64,000 bases of DNA from Gammaproteobacteria bacterium (GTDB lineage: Bacteria; Pseudomonadota; Gammaproteobacteria; Pseudomonadales; Pseudohongiellaceae), in assembly GCA_012960305.1 (NCBI GenBank), contig DUBM01000017.1, forward strand, positions 1 to 64,000, read 5' to 3'. The notes below the pieces were generated by a model that was not told the DNA's origin, searched no databases, and was given only the letters and a program-made list of their open reading frames with translations. Within the stretch, counting starts at the first letter, position 1; every line of letters starts with the position of its first letter. This document shows, piece by piece, positions 8,470 through 17,803 of this stretch. A program made the position numbers and the translations under genes.

Positions 8470-9489
8470 ATGCGATTGCAAAAAATCAAGTTGCTATTAG
8501 TAGTAGTCGTTGCAACCCTGCTCAGTGATTGTACTGATCAATCCCAAAATCGACAAACCTATATCCTCACCACTGGCACAACCGGCGGCACGTTTTATCC
8601 TGTGGGTGTTGCCTTATCGACGTTAGTAACAGCGCAGGAGGATTCAGAATTTTCCGTAACAGCTATAAGCTCAGCTGGCTCAATGGAGAACATCAAATTA
8701 CTGAGAGACAATCAGGCCCAGTTTGGCCTGATCTTGTCTATTTTTGCTGCCTGGGCACAAGAGGGGTCCGGGCCCATTCGAAACCCACAGCCCTACCTGC
8801 GTTCCATTAGTGCCATGTGGCCAAATGTCGAACACTTCGTCCTCCATTCAGATTTAGTTACCGATGGAACAATCGCAGACTTAGGCAACATCGATGGCGA
8901 GAGATATGCAATGGGTATGCGCAACTCAGGAGCGGAATATACCGGCGCTTATATTTTGGAAGCCTTAGGCATCGACTATAAAAATCAATTTAACTTAGCC
9001 TATATGGGCTATGGAGCGTCTGCTGGAGCAATGCAAGATGGCAACATCGTAGGGATGAATGTGCCAGCCGGACCACCGATTACTGCAATCACGCAGGCAT
9101 ATGCGCAACTTGCTGACCGTATGACTATTTTAGATTTCACTCAAGAACAACTTGATGCAATAAATTATGAATTCCCGCTGTGGAATTTCTATGAATTAGA
9201 GCCTGGCACCTATCCATATCAAGAAGAAGCAATCACGACGGCTTATAGCCCTAATGTGCTCGTAGTGAGAGATGATGTATCAGAAGAAATCGTTTATAAC
9301 CTAACAAAATTACTATGGGAAAACCTGTCGACCTTACAAGAAATTCATAGCGCAACGAAATCCATGAATTTAGATGTAGCACTCATAGGCATTCCAGTTC
9401 CTCTGCACCCCGGCGCTCTGCGCTACTATCAAGAACAAGGCGTCGAAATTCCTGACCACCTTTTCGGTGACACACCCCACGGCGAATAG
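8470..9489 (+). CDS. TAXI-family TRAP transporter solute-binding lipoprotein, orphan
   Basis: 339 residues from ATG 8470 (a TTG directly before it is less likely). The N-terminus has a hydrophobic segment ending LLSDC, a probable lipobox. The TAXI signature TTGTTGGTFYPVG follows, then SSAGSMENIKLL and the GAEYTGAYILEALG region. TAXI proteins deliver substrates such as glutamate or other organic anions to a fused TRAP membrane subunit. No TRAP permease gene is adjacent, so the membrane partner must lie elsewhere or the protein has another role. Confidence 0.85.
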   Translation: MRLQKIKLLLVVVVATLLSDCTDQSQNRQTYILTTGTTGGTFYPVGVALSTLVTAQEDSEFSVTAISSAGSMENIKLLRDNQAQFGLILSIFAAWAQEGSGPIRNPQPYLRSISAMWPNVEHFVLHSDLVTDGTIADLGNIDGERYAMGMRNSGAEYTGAYILEALGIDYKNQFNLAYMGYGASAGAMQDGNIVGMNVPAGPPITAITQAYAQLADRMTILDFTQEQLDAINYEFPLWNFYELEPGTYPYQEEAITTAYSPNVLVVRDDVSEEIVYNLTKLLWENLSTLQEIHSATKSMNLDVALIGIPVPLHPGALRYYQEQGVEIPDHLFGDTPHGE

Positions 9490-9796
9490 CTCTGACTCCT
9501 TACGATCGACTGATCGATACAGAGGTCAAAGGAAATCGCGCAAAAACGCATGCTTTAAAGTCCCAAACTAGTCATCATTCTTCAGATTTTGTCTAGCCCG
9601 ACGCGTGCTATTCTGGGTTACCTAATTCACCGAAACAAACATCGAACCCGAGGCATAAAGTCAGCGATAGAATATCGTTAATTAAAACCCTGCTGGGGAC
9701 TGAACTAGAGCTCTTTCGCGTATTTTACTCATGGATCTACGCTGTGATTGATCGATTCATTAATCTAATTAGCGACTTTCCACTCTATTTGATAGA
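9490..9796. other. Convergent intergenic region
   Basis: About 307 bases between converging genes. An 8-bp perfect inverted repeat (TATTTGAT/ATCAAATA, 9786-9803) overlaps the stop of the dipeptidase gene; it is AT-only apart from two pairs and is a weak terminator candidate at best. No ORF was seen. Confidence 0.4.
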
Positions 9797-10531
9797 TCAA
9801 ATAATCAGGAAATTAAAATAGGTATCTGGAAAAGGTTCATCCCGCAATGTGAAATGCCACCATTCTTCTATCAGTGGCTGAAACCCATGTTTTCTCATTA
9901 CTTCTTGCAACAGCAAGCGATTATTCTTCTGCTCAGCGCTCACTTTGTCACTACTTGGCCATGACAGTGGATCAAAATAATCATAGCCAGTGCCCATATC
10001 CAATTCGTTTCCAGATCCAAGATCAATCAAGGTAAGGTCGACAGTTGAACCTCGAGAGTGCCCTGAACGCTCTGAGATATATCCATCCCGAAACAAATTT
10101 TCTTTAGATACACCTGGGTAATAAGATTGCTTGTTTTTCACATCTGCTAGATCCCTGGCCCAACGTACAAAATGGTCCACCGCCTGCTGAGGACGATAAG
10201 CATCGAAAACTTTTAGACTGAATCCCAATTCCACCAATTCCCTTTGCACCTCCAGTAATTGCGCCGCCGCCTCATTACTAAGATAGAGCTTCTTAGCCTT
10301 ATAACCATCGATAACCGTTCCAATAAAATTATTGTTGGAGAAATAACGCAACTCTATATGAATTGCTGCTTGGCATGCCGGCATAATCTGAGCTAGATCG
10401 ACAAACCCATCTGGGATTCCTGCGCTCGTGTCGTTATTTTCGATACGTTCACTCCCGCTGCAAGATGTCAACAATATCGCTGCTACGAATGGCTGGAGAA
10501 CGCGGCGTAAATATTTATAATTGAGAGACAA
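9797..10531 (-). CDS. D-alanyl-D-alanine dipeptidase (VanX/DdpX-like), lipoprotein
   Basis: 244 residues, peptidase family M15D. The zinc and catalytic residues of VanX are all present with the right spacing: SGHSRGSTVD (His158, Asp165), EWWHF (Glu223, His226) and AYRP (Arg113). A lipobox, LTSC, places it in the envelope. It cleaves D-Ala-D-Ala, probably for peptidoglycan turnover or nutrition, since no vancomycin-resistance genes are nearby. The only in-frame start is TTG at 10531; an ATG at 10548 is out of frame. Confidence 0.88.
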   Translation of the reverse strand: MSLNYKYLRRVLQPFVAAILLTSCSGSERIENNDTSAGIPDGFVDLAQIMPACQAAIHIELRYFSNNNFIGTVIDGYKAKKLYLSNEAAAQLLEVQRELVELGFSLKVFDAYRPQQAVDHFVRWARDLADVKNKQSYYPGVSKENLFRDGYISERSGHSRGSTVDLTLIDLGSGNELDMGTGYDYFDPLSWPSSDKVSAEQKNNRLLLQEVMRKHGFQPLIEEWWHFTLRDEPFPDTYFNFLII

Positions 10532-10863
10532 AGTTTGCTTACACTCATGCTATAAGTAGGTGATTCATTAGGGCCTGTATTCCTGATTTATTAAGCACAC
10601 TAAAACCTTAAGAAATCATGGTGTAACAGAAGCTTTAAGACTAGAATACGATCCCTTTTTCGGTCTGGCCTTACTCTTCTTATTAAGTGTGCAAGGCGAG
10701 CCCTCTCCTGAAAGTAGTACTTAAGAGCAAAGTGTAATCTCAAGTCTATGAAAACTGTGGCTAGTTTTATAATCAACCAACTGGCCCATTTCGCAGCTTT
10801 AGATTAACACGATTGCAGAAACAAGCTGGTGGCATCTTTGAAAAAAAACACAGAGGAAATTCG
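10532..10863. other. Divergent intergenic region
   Basis: About 332 bases between divergent genes. In-frame codons extend upstream of the racemase ATG, but the RBS AGAGGAAA supports ATG 10864. No other feature was identified. Confidence 0.4.
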
Positions 10864-11559
10864 ATGAAAACGATCGGAATGCTTGGCGGAATGAGCTGGG
10901 AATCTACCGCTACATACTATCGAGAACTCAACCAAGGCGTGAAGAATGCATTGGGTGGCTTACATTCGGCGAAAATTTCCATGGTTAGCGTAGATTTTGA
11001 TGAGATCGAAAAACTACAACATCAGAATGATTGGGAAGGAACTGCAAAAATTCTTTGCGCCGCAGCTGAATCCGTGGAATCTGCTGGTGCCGACCTGCTG
11101 ATAATTTGTACTAACACTATGCACATAGTAGCCCCACAAATTGAAGCCGCTATCTCAATCCCTCTCCTACACATAGCAGATGCGACGGCAATCTCCCTAC
11201 TAGCCGATAAAGTAAAACGCGTTGGTTTATTAGGAACTAAATTCACTATGGAAGAAGGTTTCTATAAATCACGGTTAGTGGAAAAATATGACTTGGAAGT
11301 TGTAGTTCCAGAGCAGGAAGATAGAGAAATCATTCACCAGGTGATCTACGAAGAACTTTGCCTCGGCATAATCAATGATTCTTCCCGTAAGGCTTATTTA
11401 GAAATCATTGAAAAACTGCAGCAACAAAAATTGGACGCAATAATATTAGGTTGCACGGAAATCGCGCTACTCATAAGTCAGCAAGACACAGATATTCGAC
11501 TTTATGACACAGTTAAACTGCATGCTCAACAAGCAGTGGCAGCAGCGATCCAGCAGTAG
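10864..11559 (+). CDS. Aspartate/glutamate racemase family protein (YgeA-like)
   Basis: 231 residues from ATG 10864, preceded by AGAGGAAA. The start MKTIGMLGGMSWESTATYY is the canonical N-terminus of this cofactor-independent racemase family. Both catalytic cysteines are present: CTNTMH at about residue 81 and GCTEIA at about residue 200. It interconverts L- and D-amino acids, with Asp, Glu or a broad range all possible. Transcribed alone, divergently from the D-Ala-D-Ala dipeptidase; both could serve D-amino-acid metabolism. Confidence 0.9.
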   Translation: MKTIGMLGGMSWESTATYYRELNQGVKNALGGLHSAKISMVSVDFDEIEKLQHQNDWEGTAKILCAAAESVESAGADLLIICTNTMHIVAPQIEAAISIPLLHIADATAISLLADKVKRVGLLGTKFTMEEGFYKSRLVEKYDLEVVVPEQEDREIIHQVIYEELCLGIINDSSRKAYLEIIEKLQQQKLDAIILGCTEIALLISQQDTDIRLYDTVKLHAQQAVAAAIQQ

Positions 11560-11776
11560 AACCATTATCGCTGAGCGGTAAGGAATTAAATAGTGAAAAG
11601 GTTACAATATAAATTTTTTGGTAGTGCATATAGGCTTTGTTGTCTATTAGCTAATTACACTTGCTCATATAATCTCTGCTGAATAACTTGTTCAAGATTG
11701 CGAAAATTCCATTCTGCCTAAATAGAACTGCTATTCAAACTCAACTATCTAAAAGCATATCGCCAGAAGAAACACC

Positions 11777-12418
11777 ATGAATGAACTTATAATTGAAACT
11801 GCCACAGTGGCCTTTGCCACTTTCTTTGCTACTATAGGGCCACCTGATGTTGCGGCGATGTATGCAGCTCTGACTTCACGCGCAACACCCAAACACAGAC
11901 AGAAAATGGCAGTTCGTGCTGTGCTTATTGCTGGCTCAATTCTTATTGTTTTTGCCTTAATTGGCGATTTTCTTCTAAGCAGCTTAGGCATCTCACTTGC
12001 AGCTTTGAGAACGGCGGGCGGAATCCTCCTTTTGTTAATTGGAATAGACATGGTGTTCGCACGCCATTCTGGCGGCACATCAACCACTGATGAGGAAGAA
12101 CAGGAAGCCTTATCAAAACGCGATATCTCTGTATTTCCCATAGCTACACCTTTAATTGCTGGTCCGGGAGCTTTGGGGGCAGTAATTCTTTTGATGGCGA
12201 ATGCTGAAGACGATATTAGCTTACAAATTGCTGTCATAGCTGCATTACTCCTAGTCTTGCTCATCACGCTAACAATGCTGTTGCTGGCGAGTAGCCTGCA
12301 AAAACTACTAGGTGTTACTGGTATGCATGTGATCTCAAGAATTTTCGGTGTTCTCCTCTCCGCTTTGGCGATACAGTTTGTATTTGACGGTATCGCTCAA
12401 AGTGGATTATTAAGTTGA
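11777..12418 (+). CDS. MarC family inner-membrane protein
   Basis: 213 residues with about six hydrophobic transmembrane segments. The MarC/UPF0056 features are visible: an N-terminal helix with ATIGPPDVAA, the ATPLIAGPGALGAVI loop, and an acidic cytoplasmic linker (TTDEEEQEA). The family has no firmly known transport activity. RBS AGAAGAAA precedes the ATG. It appears to be a single-gene unit. Confidence 0.88.
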   Translation: MNELIIETATVAFATFFATIGPPDVAAMYAALTSRATPKHRQKMAVRAVLIAGSILIVFALIGDFLLSSLGISLAALRTAGGILLLLIGIDMVFARHSGGTSTTDEEEQEALSKRDISVFPIATPLIAGPGALGAVILLMANAEDDISLQIAVIAALLLVLLITLTMLLLASSLQKLLGVTGMHVISRIFGVLLSALAIQFVFDGIAQSGLLS

Positions 12419-12567
12419 GTTTGGCAGATATTCGCGAATGTCCTATAAATATAGACTTTGCGAGACTGTAGCTTGTATCCTGTTGTTAACTATTGATAGT
12501 TATCAATTAATGAACAAGCATCAATTATTAGCTAAAATGTTACGAATTAGCATAGGAGCGCAGACGA

Positions 12568-13809
12568 ATGTCCAAGGACTCTCTAACTAGAAGAAGATTT
12601 CTCCAATCAACTGGCGCAGCCGCAATTTGGTTACCGACAACCGTGAAAGGTTATACCGCTAATGAAATGCACGCTCTATATGCCGACGGAACCATGCAGG
12701 AAGATGTATCCAAATGGGAGCTGGACACACCATCTCTGTGTGTCGATTTAGATGCGCTGGAAAGTAATATCGCGAAGATGCAGTCAACAACTTCACAAAA
12801 TGGCATAGCCAGCCGCCCCCACGCAAAAACCCATAAGTGCCCAACCATTGCACATATGCAATTAGACAGTGGTTCGGTAGGAATTTGCACCGCAAAAATT
12901 AGCGAGGCGGAAGCCATGTATCAACATGGCATCAATGAAATATTGATGACCACAACGAATGTCACCACCACTAAAATTCGCCGCGCCATGACTCTAAGAC
13001 AATCTTGCCAGGAATTTATTCAGGCAACAGATTCTCCAAGCAACGCGCGACTGCTATCTGAGGCTGCTCAAGCCATGGGAATAGTTGCTGATGTTGTAGT
13101 TGATGTAGATCCTGGCGGCCACCGAACAGGAATCACTGCCGGCACACCTGCGCTTGAGTTAGCCCAGCTTATCGATCAACTTCCTGGTCTCAGGCTTCGG
13201 GGATTGCTTTGCTACGACGGTGGTTCTCAACATGTTAAAGGATTTGAAAAGCGCAAGAACCAAACTTTAGAAAGATTGGTTGCTGCGACCAACACCCATG
13301 AGCAGTTCCAAGCTAGCGGACTAACCACTGAGGTTTTCAGCGGCGGTGGAACCGGCACTTACAATATTGACCACCAAACCCGCGGACTTACAGATATTCA
13401 GGTAGGCAGTTATGTATTTATGGATGCACAATACTTGGGTATAGGCGGCGAAGACAACATAGAGCACTTCACGGATTTTGAACCTGCCCTAACTATTCTC
13501 ACTACTGTTTTAAACGACCAATACGCTGGGCGCTGCACCACCGATGCTGGAGCGAAGGCTTGTACTATAAATCGACCATGGGCAATAATTAAAGGTGAGA
13601 GCGGTATCAGCTACTCTTCTGGATCAGATGAGTTTGGCACGGTTCGATATGAAGAAAATGCCTCACGCACTTATAAGGTTGCGGAAAAAATTGAGCTAAT
13701 CGTTTCTCATTGTGACCCTGTCGTAAACCTATATGATCACATGTACGCCATTCGTAATAATCAGGTGGAGGCAATTTGGCCCATCGCAGCAAGAGGCATG
13801 TCCGCCTAA
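12568..13809 (+). CDS. Tat-exported D-threonine aldolase/D-serine dehydratase-like PLP enzyme
   Basis: 413 residues. A twin-arginine signal (LTRRRFLQS, Arg 8-10) precedes a fold-type III PLP domain. RPHAKTHK carries the likely PLP lysine, Lys87. Near the C-terminus HCD (His381, Asp383) matches the HxD metal pair of D-threonine aldolases rather than the HxC pair of eukaryotic D-serine dehydratase, so a metal-dependent aldolase acting on D-3-hydroxy amino acids is favoured. A Tat signal implies folding with PLP in the cytoplasm before export. Good RBS (AGGAGCG). Confidence 0.85.
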   Translation: MSKDSLTRRRFLQSTGAAAIWLPTTVKGYTANEMHALYADGTMQEDVSKWELDTPSLCVDLDALESNIAKMQSTTSQNGIASRPHAKTHKCPTIAHMQLDSGSVGICTAKISEAEAMYQHGINEILMTTTNVTTTKIRRAMTLRQSCQEFIQATDSPSNARLLSEAAQAMGIVADVVVDVDPGGHRTGITAGTPALELAQLIDQLPGLRLRGLLCYDGGSQHVKGFEKRKNQTLERLVAATNTHEQFQASGLTTEVFSGGGTGTYNIDHQTRGLTDIQVGSYVFMDAQYLGIGGEDNIEHFTDFEPALTILTTVLNDQYAGRCTTDAGAKACTINRPWAIIKGESGISYSSGSDEFGTVRYEENASRTYKVAEKIELIVSHCDPVVNLYDHMYAIRNNQVEAIWPIAARGMSA

Positions 13810-13851
13810 CATTGCCAACCATTAGATTTTAAATCTGCACAGAGAATATAC

Positions 13852-14022
13852 ATGTCGAACGAATTTTTCGTATCGATGGCAAGATTTAACTACTGGATGA
13901 ATCCAAAATTATTCCATAACGGGTGGCACTGTGCTCTGAACCTCATGGAAATGACGATTCGCAAGCAGAGTGTTAGAAGGGGAAGCAAAAGTGATATTCA
14001 AATCCAATCAGGCCGATGTTGA
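13852..14022 (+). pseudogene. Short ORF, possible DinB-family N-terminal relic
   Basis: A 56-codon ORF from ATG 13852 overlaps the start of the acyl-CoA ligase. Its first part (FFVSMARFNYWMNPKLF) resembles the opening helix of DinB-family proteins; the rest does not. It may be a decayed remnant or a chance ORF. Confidence 0.2.
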
Positions 14023-15565
14023 TATTCCTGGGTCTGATTTAACCACAGTAGTTCTTGGCCGGGTCGATGAACTCGGGGACAAGGTTGCATTAGTAGAAGG
14101 CCTGTCGCAAAGATCTCTTAGCTACAATCAGTTGAAACAACAAATCGATCACTTGGCTACCGGTCTTAGTCAACGTAGTTTTAAGAAAGGAGATGTGCTA
14201 GCGATCTTCTGTCCAAATCTGCCTGAGTATGCTGTTATTTTCCTGGGCGTTGCCAAAGCGGGCGGCATAAATACTACGGTCAATTCAATATATTCCCATG
14301 ATGACTTGGTTCACCAATTCAAAGATTCTGCAACAAAATATTTAGTTACCATTCCCCAATTTCTTGACCGCGCTTTACCCGCCGCTGCCGAATGTGATAT
14401 CGAAGAAGTTTTTGTTTTGGGTGACTGCGAAGGCATTGAAGGTGTTACGCCATTTGCCGAACTATTGGAGAATGATGGCAATGCTCCAAGCATTTTCATA
14501 AACCCAGAAGTCGACATTGTAGCTCTGCCGTACTCTAGTGGTACTACTGGCCTTTCCAAAGGAGTTATGCTCACTCATCGAAATTTGGTGACGAATATGG
14601 TGATTTCTTGCGAGTCCAACCCCATTGATGAAGACGACTGCCTTATCGGTGTTCTACCCTTCTTTCATATTTACGGCATGGTGTTGATTCTAAATCTTGC
14701 TATCTATCGAGGGGCCACCTTGGTGACTATGCCGAGATTTGATCTTGAGCAATATCTGCAAATAATTCAAGACTACAAGGCCACCTGCCTCAATGTTGTG
14801 CCACCTTTAGTACTAGCTTTAGCGAAACAGCCCATGGTTGATAACTATGATATTTCAAGTGTGCGATTAATCGCCAGCGGTGCGGCTCCATTAGGTCAGG
14901 AGTTGGAAGCAGCTTGTGCAACGCGGATGAACTCGGCCATATATCAGGGATATGGACTTACAGAAGTTAGCGGTGCTTGCCACATTACTCGCCTAGCTGA
15001 TGGCTTTGATAAGACCGGCGCGGTAGGACCGACTCTTCCTAATACCGAATCTAAACTAATAGACACTGAAACTGGTGAAGACCTAGGAGTAAACCAACGT
15101 GGCGAAGTTTTGGTACGAGGCCCCCATGTGATGGCTGGCTATTTAAATAACCAAGCGGCAACGGATCATTCAGTTGATGACGAAGGTTGGTTTCACACTG
15201 GCGATATTGGCTATGCCGACGAGGACGGATACTTCTACATCGTTGATCGGGTAAAAGAACTCATAAAATACAAAGCCTACCAGGTTGCTCCAGCCGAGTT
15301 GGAAGCTGTGCTCCTTGGTCACCCTTCCATCGCAGATTGCGCTGTCATACCCAGTCCAGACGAAGAAGCTGGCGAAGTACCCAAGGCGTTTGTCGTATTG
15401 AAAGAGGACATGTCTCCTGAAGAAATAATGACTTACGTGGCCGAAAAAGTTTCACCACACAAAAAAATTCGTCGCTTGGAAATAATTGATGAAATACCAA
15501 AATCAGCCGCGGGAAAAATCTTACGCAGAGTACTGGTTGAGAAAGAACGTGAGAGTTTGGCGTAA
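13991..15565 (+). CDS. Acyl-CoA synthetase, 4-coumarate-CoA ligase-like
   Basis: 524 residues from GTG 13991, chosen because AGAAGGGGAAG precedes it and because MIFKS is the usual opening of this group; a GTG at 13970 would add 7 residues. The ANL-superfamily motifs are intact: YSSGTTGLSKGVMLTHRN (ATP loop), GYGLTEVSG, GWFHTGDIGY and the catalytic lysine in PKSAAGKILRR. It activates a carboxylic acid through an acyl-adenylate and makes the CoA thioester. An aromatic or medium-chain acid is likely, but the substrate cannot be fixed. No signal peptide, so cytoplasmic. Confidence 0.9.
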   Translation: MIFKSNQADVDIPGSDLTTVVLGRVDELGDKVALVEGLSQRSLSYNQLKQQIDHLATGLSQRSFKKGDVLAIFCPNLPEYAVIFLGVAKAGGINTTVNSIYSHDDLVHQFKDSATKYLVTIPQFLDRALPAAAECDIEEVFVLGDCEGIEGVTPFAELLENDGNAPSIFINPEVDIVALPYSSGTTGLSKGVMLTHRNLVTNMVISCESNPIDEDDCLIGVLPFFHIYGMVLILNLAIYRGATLVTMPRFDLEQYLQIIQDYKATCLNVVPPLVLALAKQPMVDNYDISSVRLIASGAAPLGQELEAACATRMNSAIYQGYGLTEVSGACHITRLADGFDKTGAVGPTLPNTESKLIDTETGEDLGVNQRGEVLVRGPHVMAGYLNNQAATDHSVDDEGWFHTGDIGYADEDGYFYIVDRVKELIKYKAYQVAPAELEAVLLGHPSIADCAVIPSPDEEAGEVPKAFVVLKEDMSPEEIMTYVAEKVSPHKKIRRLEIIDEIPKSAAGKILRRVLVEKERESLA

Positions 15566-16132
15566 ATAACTGCAGTTAGCTGTAACTACTTTTATTAATT
15601 GGGAACGCAGAAAATAACATGTCAATGCAGTCTGCGTAGTTAAGGGGAAGACTATAAACAAAGTATCTGACGTAACATCACTAACTGAAATCGGCTTCTT
15701 TGCTCCACCCCTGATATCTGCACCAACGCTTCCCCCGACTGTATTGCTGAACAATATTAGTGAGCACCAAAGCCGCCCAACATAAAGCTAACTAATGAGC
15801 CCACCAAAATGGCAATTTAAATAATGCCAGCTGTTAACGCTTCCATTTTCTTCTCCCAAATTTTCTATGATTTTGGTTCAATTAAGATCGGCAGAAAATC
15901 TCTTGATGCTCTCAAAATAATGCAGGGGTGGAATAGCTCGGTCAACGAGTTTTGATGGCATTTGGTTTGCTGGGTTAGATAGGACTGTATGGTGTTTTAA
16001 CTGGATCACCGAATACAGTGTCTTGTGGCTGTTTTCATTGGCTTCTACTTTGAGCTTCTTTGTTGGAAAGTAGCGAGACGCTGGAAAAAGTCGTAACCTT
16101 GGTCTTCGATAAATTCTACAGCAGGTTCCATT
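15566..16132. other. 567-base intergenic region with a possible decayed small membrane gene
   Basis: No tRNA, hairpin or intact gene was seen. On the minus strand, ATG at 15846 is preceded by a strong RBS (GGGAGAAGAAA) and opens a hydrophobic frame (MEALTAGII, stop, then IAILVGSLVSFMLGGFGAH, stop) that is broken by a TAA at codon 10. This may be a remnant of a small membrane protein. Confidence 0.3.
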
Positions 16133-17731
16133 ATGAAATTTGGCCGTTTGCTACCCTCGTTACTAATTGCCCTATTTAGCACTAGCGTTGTCGCTCAAAA
16201 CACGAGCCAGTTTAGTGGTCTCAAGGCCGATGCAGCCGAATCAGTTGATTCCATGTCCAAAATGACTCAGGAGATTGTAGATACGCTGTTTTCCTATTCG
16301 GAGCTCGGCTTTCAGGAATTTGAGACACAACGATACTTAACCGAGATCCTAGCAGAAAACGGCTTCGATATTGAATTGGGTGTGTCCAACATACCTTCGT
16401 CGTGGTGGGCCAGTTGGGGCAGCGGTGAACCTGTTATCGCCCTAGGCTCAGATGTCGACGGCATCCCACGCGCCTCTCAAATGCCAGGTGTTGCCTACAG
16501 ACAACCCATGATCGAAGGCGCACCGGGTCATGGCGAAGGTCACAACTCTGGTCAGGCCGTAAATATTGTTGCAGCCCTGGCAGTAAAAGAGATCATGGAA
16601 CGAGAAGGCTTACCCGGAACAATCATATTGTGGCCTGGTATTGCAGAAGAATTATTAGCAACGAAGGCTTGGTATGCCAGAGATGGATTATTCAATGGTG
16701 TCGATGCAGTTCTATTTACTCACGTATCTAATAATCTAAGCGTGTCTTGGGGAGATGCCCGCGGCACTGGTCTTGTGTCGGTGGAATATCTTTTTGATGG
16801 CGTAGCCGCCCACGGCGCCGGCGATCCCTGGAAAGGACGTAGCGCACTGGATGCCGTTGAGATCATGAATGTCGGCTGGAATTTTAGGCGCGAGCACTTG
16901 CATCCTCTGCAGAGATCGCACTACGTAATTAGCAACGGCGGCGACCAACCCAATGTTGTGCCCTCCTACGCCAGTGTTTGGTATTTCATCCGAGAAATAA
17001 CAGCAGAAAACATTCGCAGTAATTTTGCAACACTACAAAGAGTTGCCGAAGGCGCTGCGATCATGACTGATACCAGCGTTAGCCGGCGGATTGTCGGGGC
17101 AGCATGGCCACGGCATTTCAATCAGCCCATCGCTATTGCAATGGACGAAAACATAAAAGCCGTTGGACTGCCTACCTGGTCTGAAGATGATCAGCGATTT
17201 GCGAAGGCCTTACAAACTTTGATGGGGTCCGATGATCCACAAGGCCTAGCAACTGACTTGTCGGGAATCGGTGAACCTCCTGAAAACCCGATTTCTGGTG
17301 GCTCAGATGACATTGGCGATATTTCCTGGAGCGTGCCAACGGTAACTCTTCGATACCCAGCTAACGTGCGAGGACTGCAAGGTCATCATTGGTCCAGCGC
17401 CATGGCAATGGCCACGCCTATTGCCCATAAGGGCGCAACAGCTGGCTCCAAGGTAGTTGCTGCCACGATGTTAGATCTAGTAACAGACCAATCTCTAGTA
17501 GAAGATGCTCATACTTATTTTGCGGAAGTGCAAACTGCGAATGTTCAATACGAACCCTTTATCGGCCCAGATGATGCTCCCGCTATCGAGAAAAATGCTG
17601 AGATAATGGCCCAGTTCAAACCATTACTGGAAGAACTGTATTATGATCCCTCGCGCCATGAAACTTACCTCGATCAATTAGGAATTGAATATCCACAGTT
17701 AGAACCTAATCTTATTCAACGAGGTAATTAG
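16133..17731 (+). CDS. Exported M20-family amidohydrolase (AbgB-like)
   Basis: 532 residues with a Sec signal (cleavage near VVAQ). Peptidase family M20D features are visible: an N-terminal metal site around SDVDG, GAPGHGEGHNSG with two His, Glu in GIAEELLAT, a dimerisation-domain motif SVEYLFDGVAAHGAGDPWKG, and a C-terminal GHHWSSAMAM. It resembles p-aminobenzoyl-glutamate hydrolase subunit B and related aminoacylases that cleave N-acyl amino acids, but is longer than a typical family member and periplasmic. RBS AGGTT is weak. Confidence 0.85.
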   Translation: MKFGRLLPSLLIALFSTSVVAQNTSQFSGLKADAAESVDSMSKMTQEIVDTLFSYSELGFQEFETQRYLTEILAENGFDIELGVSNIPSSWWASWGSGEPVIALGSDVDGIPRASQMPGVAYRQPMIEGAPGHGEGHNSGQAVNIVAALAVKEIMEREGLPGTIILWPGIAEELLATKAWYARDGLFNGVDAVLFTHVSNNLSVSWGDARGTGLVSVEYLFDGVAAHGAGDPWKGRSALDAVEIMNVGWNFRREHLHPLQRSHYVISNGGDQPNVVPSYASVWYFIREITAENIRSNFATLQRVAEGAAIMTDTSVSRRIVGAAWPRHFNQPIAIAMDENIKAVGLPTWSEDDQRFAKALQTLMGSDDPQGLATDLSGIGEPPENPISGGSDDIGDISWSVPTVTLRYPANVRGLQGHHWSSAMAMATPIAHKGATAGSKVVAATMLDLVTDQSLVEDAHTYFAEVQTANVQYEPFIGPDDAPAIEKNAEIMAQFKPLLEELYYDPSRHETYLDQLGIEYPQLEPNLIQRGN

Positions 17732-17744
17732 GCCAACCTTCTTG

Positions 17745-17763
17745 GGCGAGCAAGGTGCTCGCC
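17745..17763 (+). terminator. Weak hairpin terminator after amidohydrolase
   Basis: GGCGAGCA and TGCTCGCC form an 8-bp perfect stem with a 3-base loop just after the stop codon. The following tract is T-rich but interrupted. Confidence 0.45.
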
Positions 17764-17803
17764 TCTATTTCTATAAATTCTATTTTAAGAAAGTCTATTT
17801 TTC

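Noticed and set aside
9786-9803. TATTTGAT/ATCAAATA palindrome as a terminator
   Set aside because: AT-rich with a 2-base spacer and overlapping the coding end; too weak.
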